NCBI GenBank assembly: GCA_964402975.1 | Contig: CAYOEM010000007.1 | Coordinates: forward strand, 1 to 64,000 | Direction of reading: 5' to 3' | Length of the DNA stretch: 64,000 nucleotides | Origin: CAMDKS01 sp964402975 | GTDB lineage: Bacteria; Bdellovibrionota_B; Oligoflexia; Oligoflexales; RGVZ01 | Part shown: positions 63,688 through 64,000 of the stretch, one piece after another | How positions within the stretch are numbered: the stretch's first letter is position 1 | How the letters are laid out: each line of letters begins with the position of its first letter | The notes under the pieces: model-generated | The model's database searches: none | Seen by the model: only the letters and a program-made list of their open reading frames with translations | What the model was told of the DNA's origin: nothing | Translations under genes and position numbers: made by a program

Positions 63688-63990
63688 TTATTTATCACCC
63701 TCGCCGTCACCGGGTTTTGAGGATCTGACTACCCTTCTAACACTTGTGGGACTGGGGCTCTGAGGCTTTGAGAACATGAGCCCCGCTTCCTGAACGGCCC
63801 CCGCATCAGAGACCGATGCTGCCCGGTTCTCCTCCAGAATTCGCTGATAGACCTCCCCCCGGTGGACCATAATGTTGGGGCTAGCCTTGATTCCAAGTCG
63901 AACCTGTTTACCTTTGATCTGCATTACGACGATCGTAATATCGTCGCCAATAGCGATTTCCTCTCGCTCCTTACGAGTAAGCACTAACAC
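63688..63990 (-). CDS. csrA: Carbon storage regulator CsrA with C-terminal extension
   Basis: 100 residues, start GTG at 63990 (MLVLTRKEREEI, the canonical opening). CsrA is an RNA-binding dimer that blocks translation by binding GGA hairpins. The RNA-binding strands are MLVLTRKEREE and VRLGIKASPNIMVHRGEVYQRI. Most CsrA proteins have 55-75 residues; here the last 40 (VSDAGAVQEAGLMFSKP ... GDGEGDK) are an extra, Ser/Pro-rich tail of the kind seen in FliW-regulated CsrA. Gene pair csrA-fliW; the rest of the upstream context is outside the window. Confidence 0.93.
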   Translation of the reverse strand: MLVLTRKEREEIAIGDDITIVVMQIKGKQVRLGIKASPNIMVHRGEVYQRILEENRAASVSDAGAVQEAGLMFSKPQSPSPTSVRRVVRSSKPGDGEGDK

Positions 63991-64000
63991 CCCAATACCC

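Overview
The window looks like chromosomal DNA of a Gram-negative bacterium with an outer membrane. It carries an OmpA-type porin, several predicted lipoproteins and beta-barrel proteins, a LolB-like protein, RseP and MurJ/MurG. The mix of families (FliW next to CsrA, fused IcmF mutase, SelO, many FHA proteins, a tandem PTPS-like protein, moderate GC) suggests a Bdellovibrionota/Oligoflexia-type or other former deltaproteobacterial lineage. That placement is inference; no rRNA gene is present to confirm it. The DNA is gene-dense and mostly housekeeping. I see no insertion sequence, prophage or CRISPR array.

Layout. 1-4.1 kb: a PAS-like/methyltransferase-like protein, then an OmpA-family protein and a PKD-type lipoprotein ending at a clear terminator. 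4.2-9.8 kb (minus): a DNA-repair operon transcribed as XPB helicase, Bax1 (DUF790) nuclease, RecQ, RadA. 10-13.7 kb (minus): three FHA-domain proteins, one joined to a lytic transglycosylase domain and one to a periplasmic von Willebrand-like domain. 13.8-16.3 kb: two RNA methyltransferases, a small CxxC protein and a zinc-free ribosomal protein L31. 16.6-20.7 kb: topA and a flippase. 20.8-26.3 kb: surface or accessory proteins (ankyrin plus 26-residue repeat protein, a barrel protein, a 924-residue lipoprotein). 26.5-33.3 kb: murJ, selO and the fused B12-dependent mutase icmF. 33.3-41.4 kb: a membrane protein, an N-terminally extended AroB, a response regulator, tRNA-Asn, sixA, an esterase, gltX, a two-part PTPS-like protein, and a barrel protein. 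41.4-42.0 kb: a glutamine amidotransferase (pabA/trpG).

42-54.3 kb (minus) is one long run of closely packed genes: uppS, cdsA, rseP, tsaB, pssA, asd, a barrel protein, truA, a TPR lipoprotein, a LolB-like lipoprotein, a stand-alone MshEN-like domain and murG. It links undecaprenyl and phospholipid synthesis, outer-membrane assembly and peptidoglycan precursor synthesis. 54.4-59.8 kb holds an rsmI-like gene and the rho-prfA-prmC-perM set. 60.1-64 kb holds a small exported protein, rimO, a class IV aminotransferase and the fliW-csrA pair at the right edge.

The most notable content is the archaeal/eukaryotic-type XPB-Bax1 helicase-nuclease pair embedded in a bacterial recombination operon, and beside it the FHA-protein cluster.
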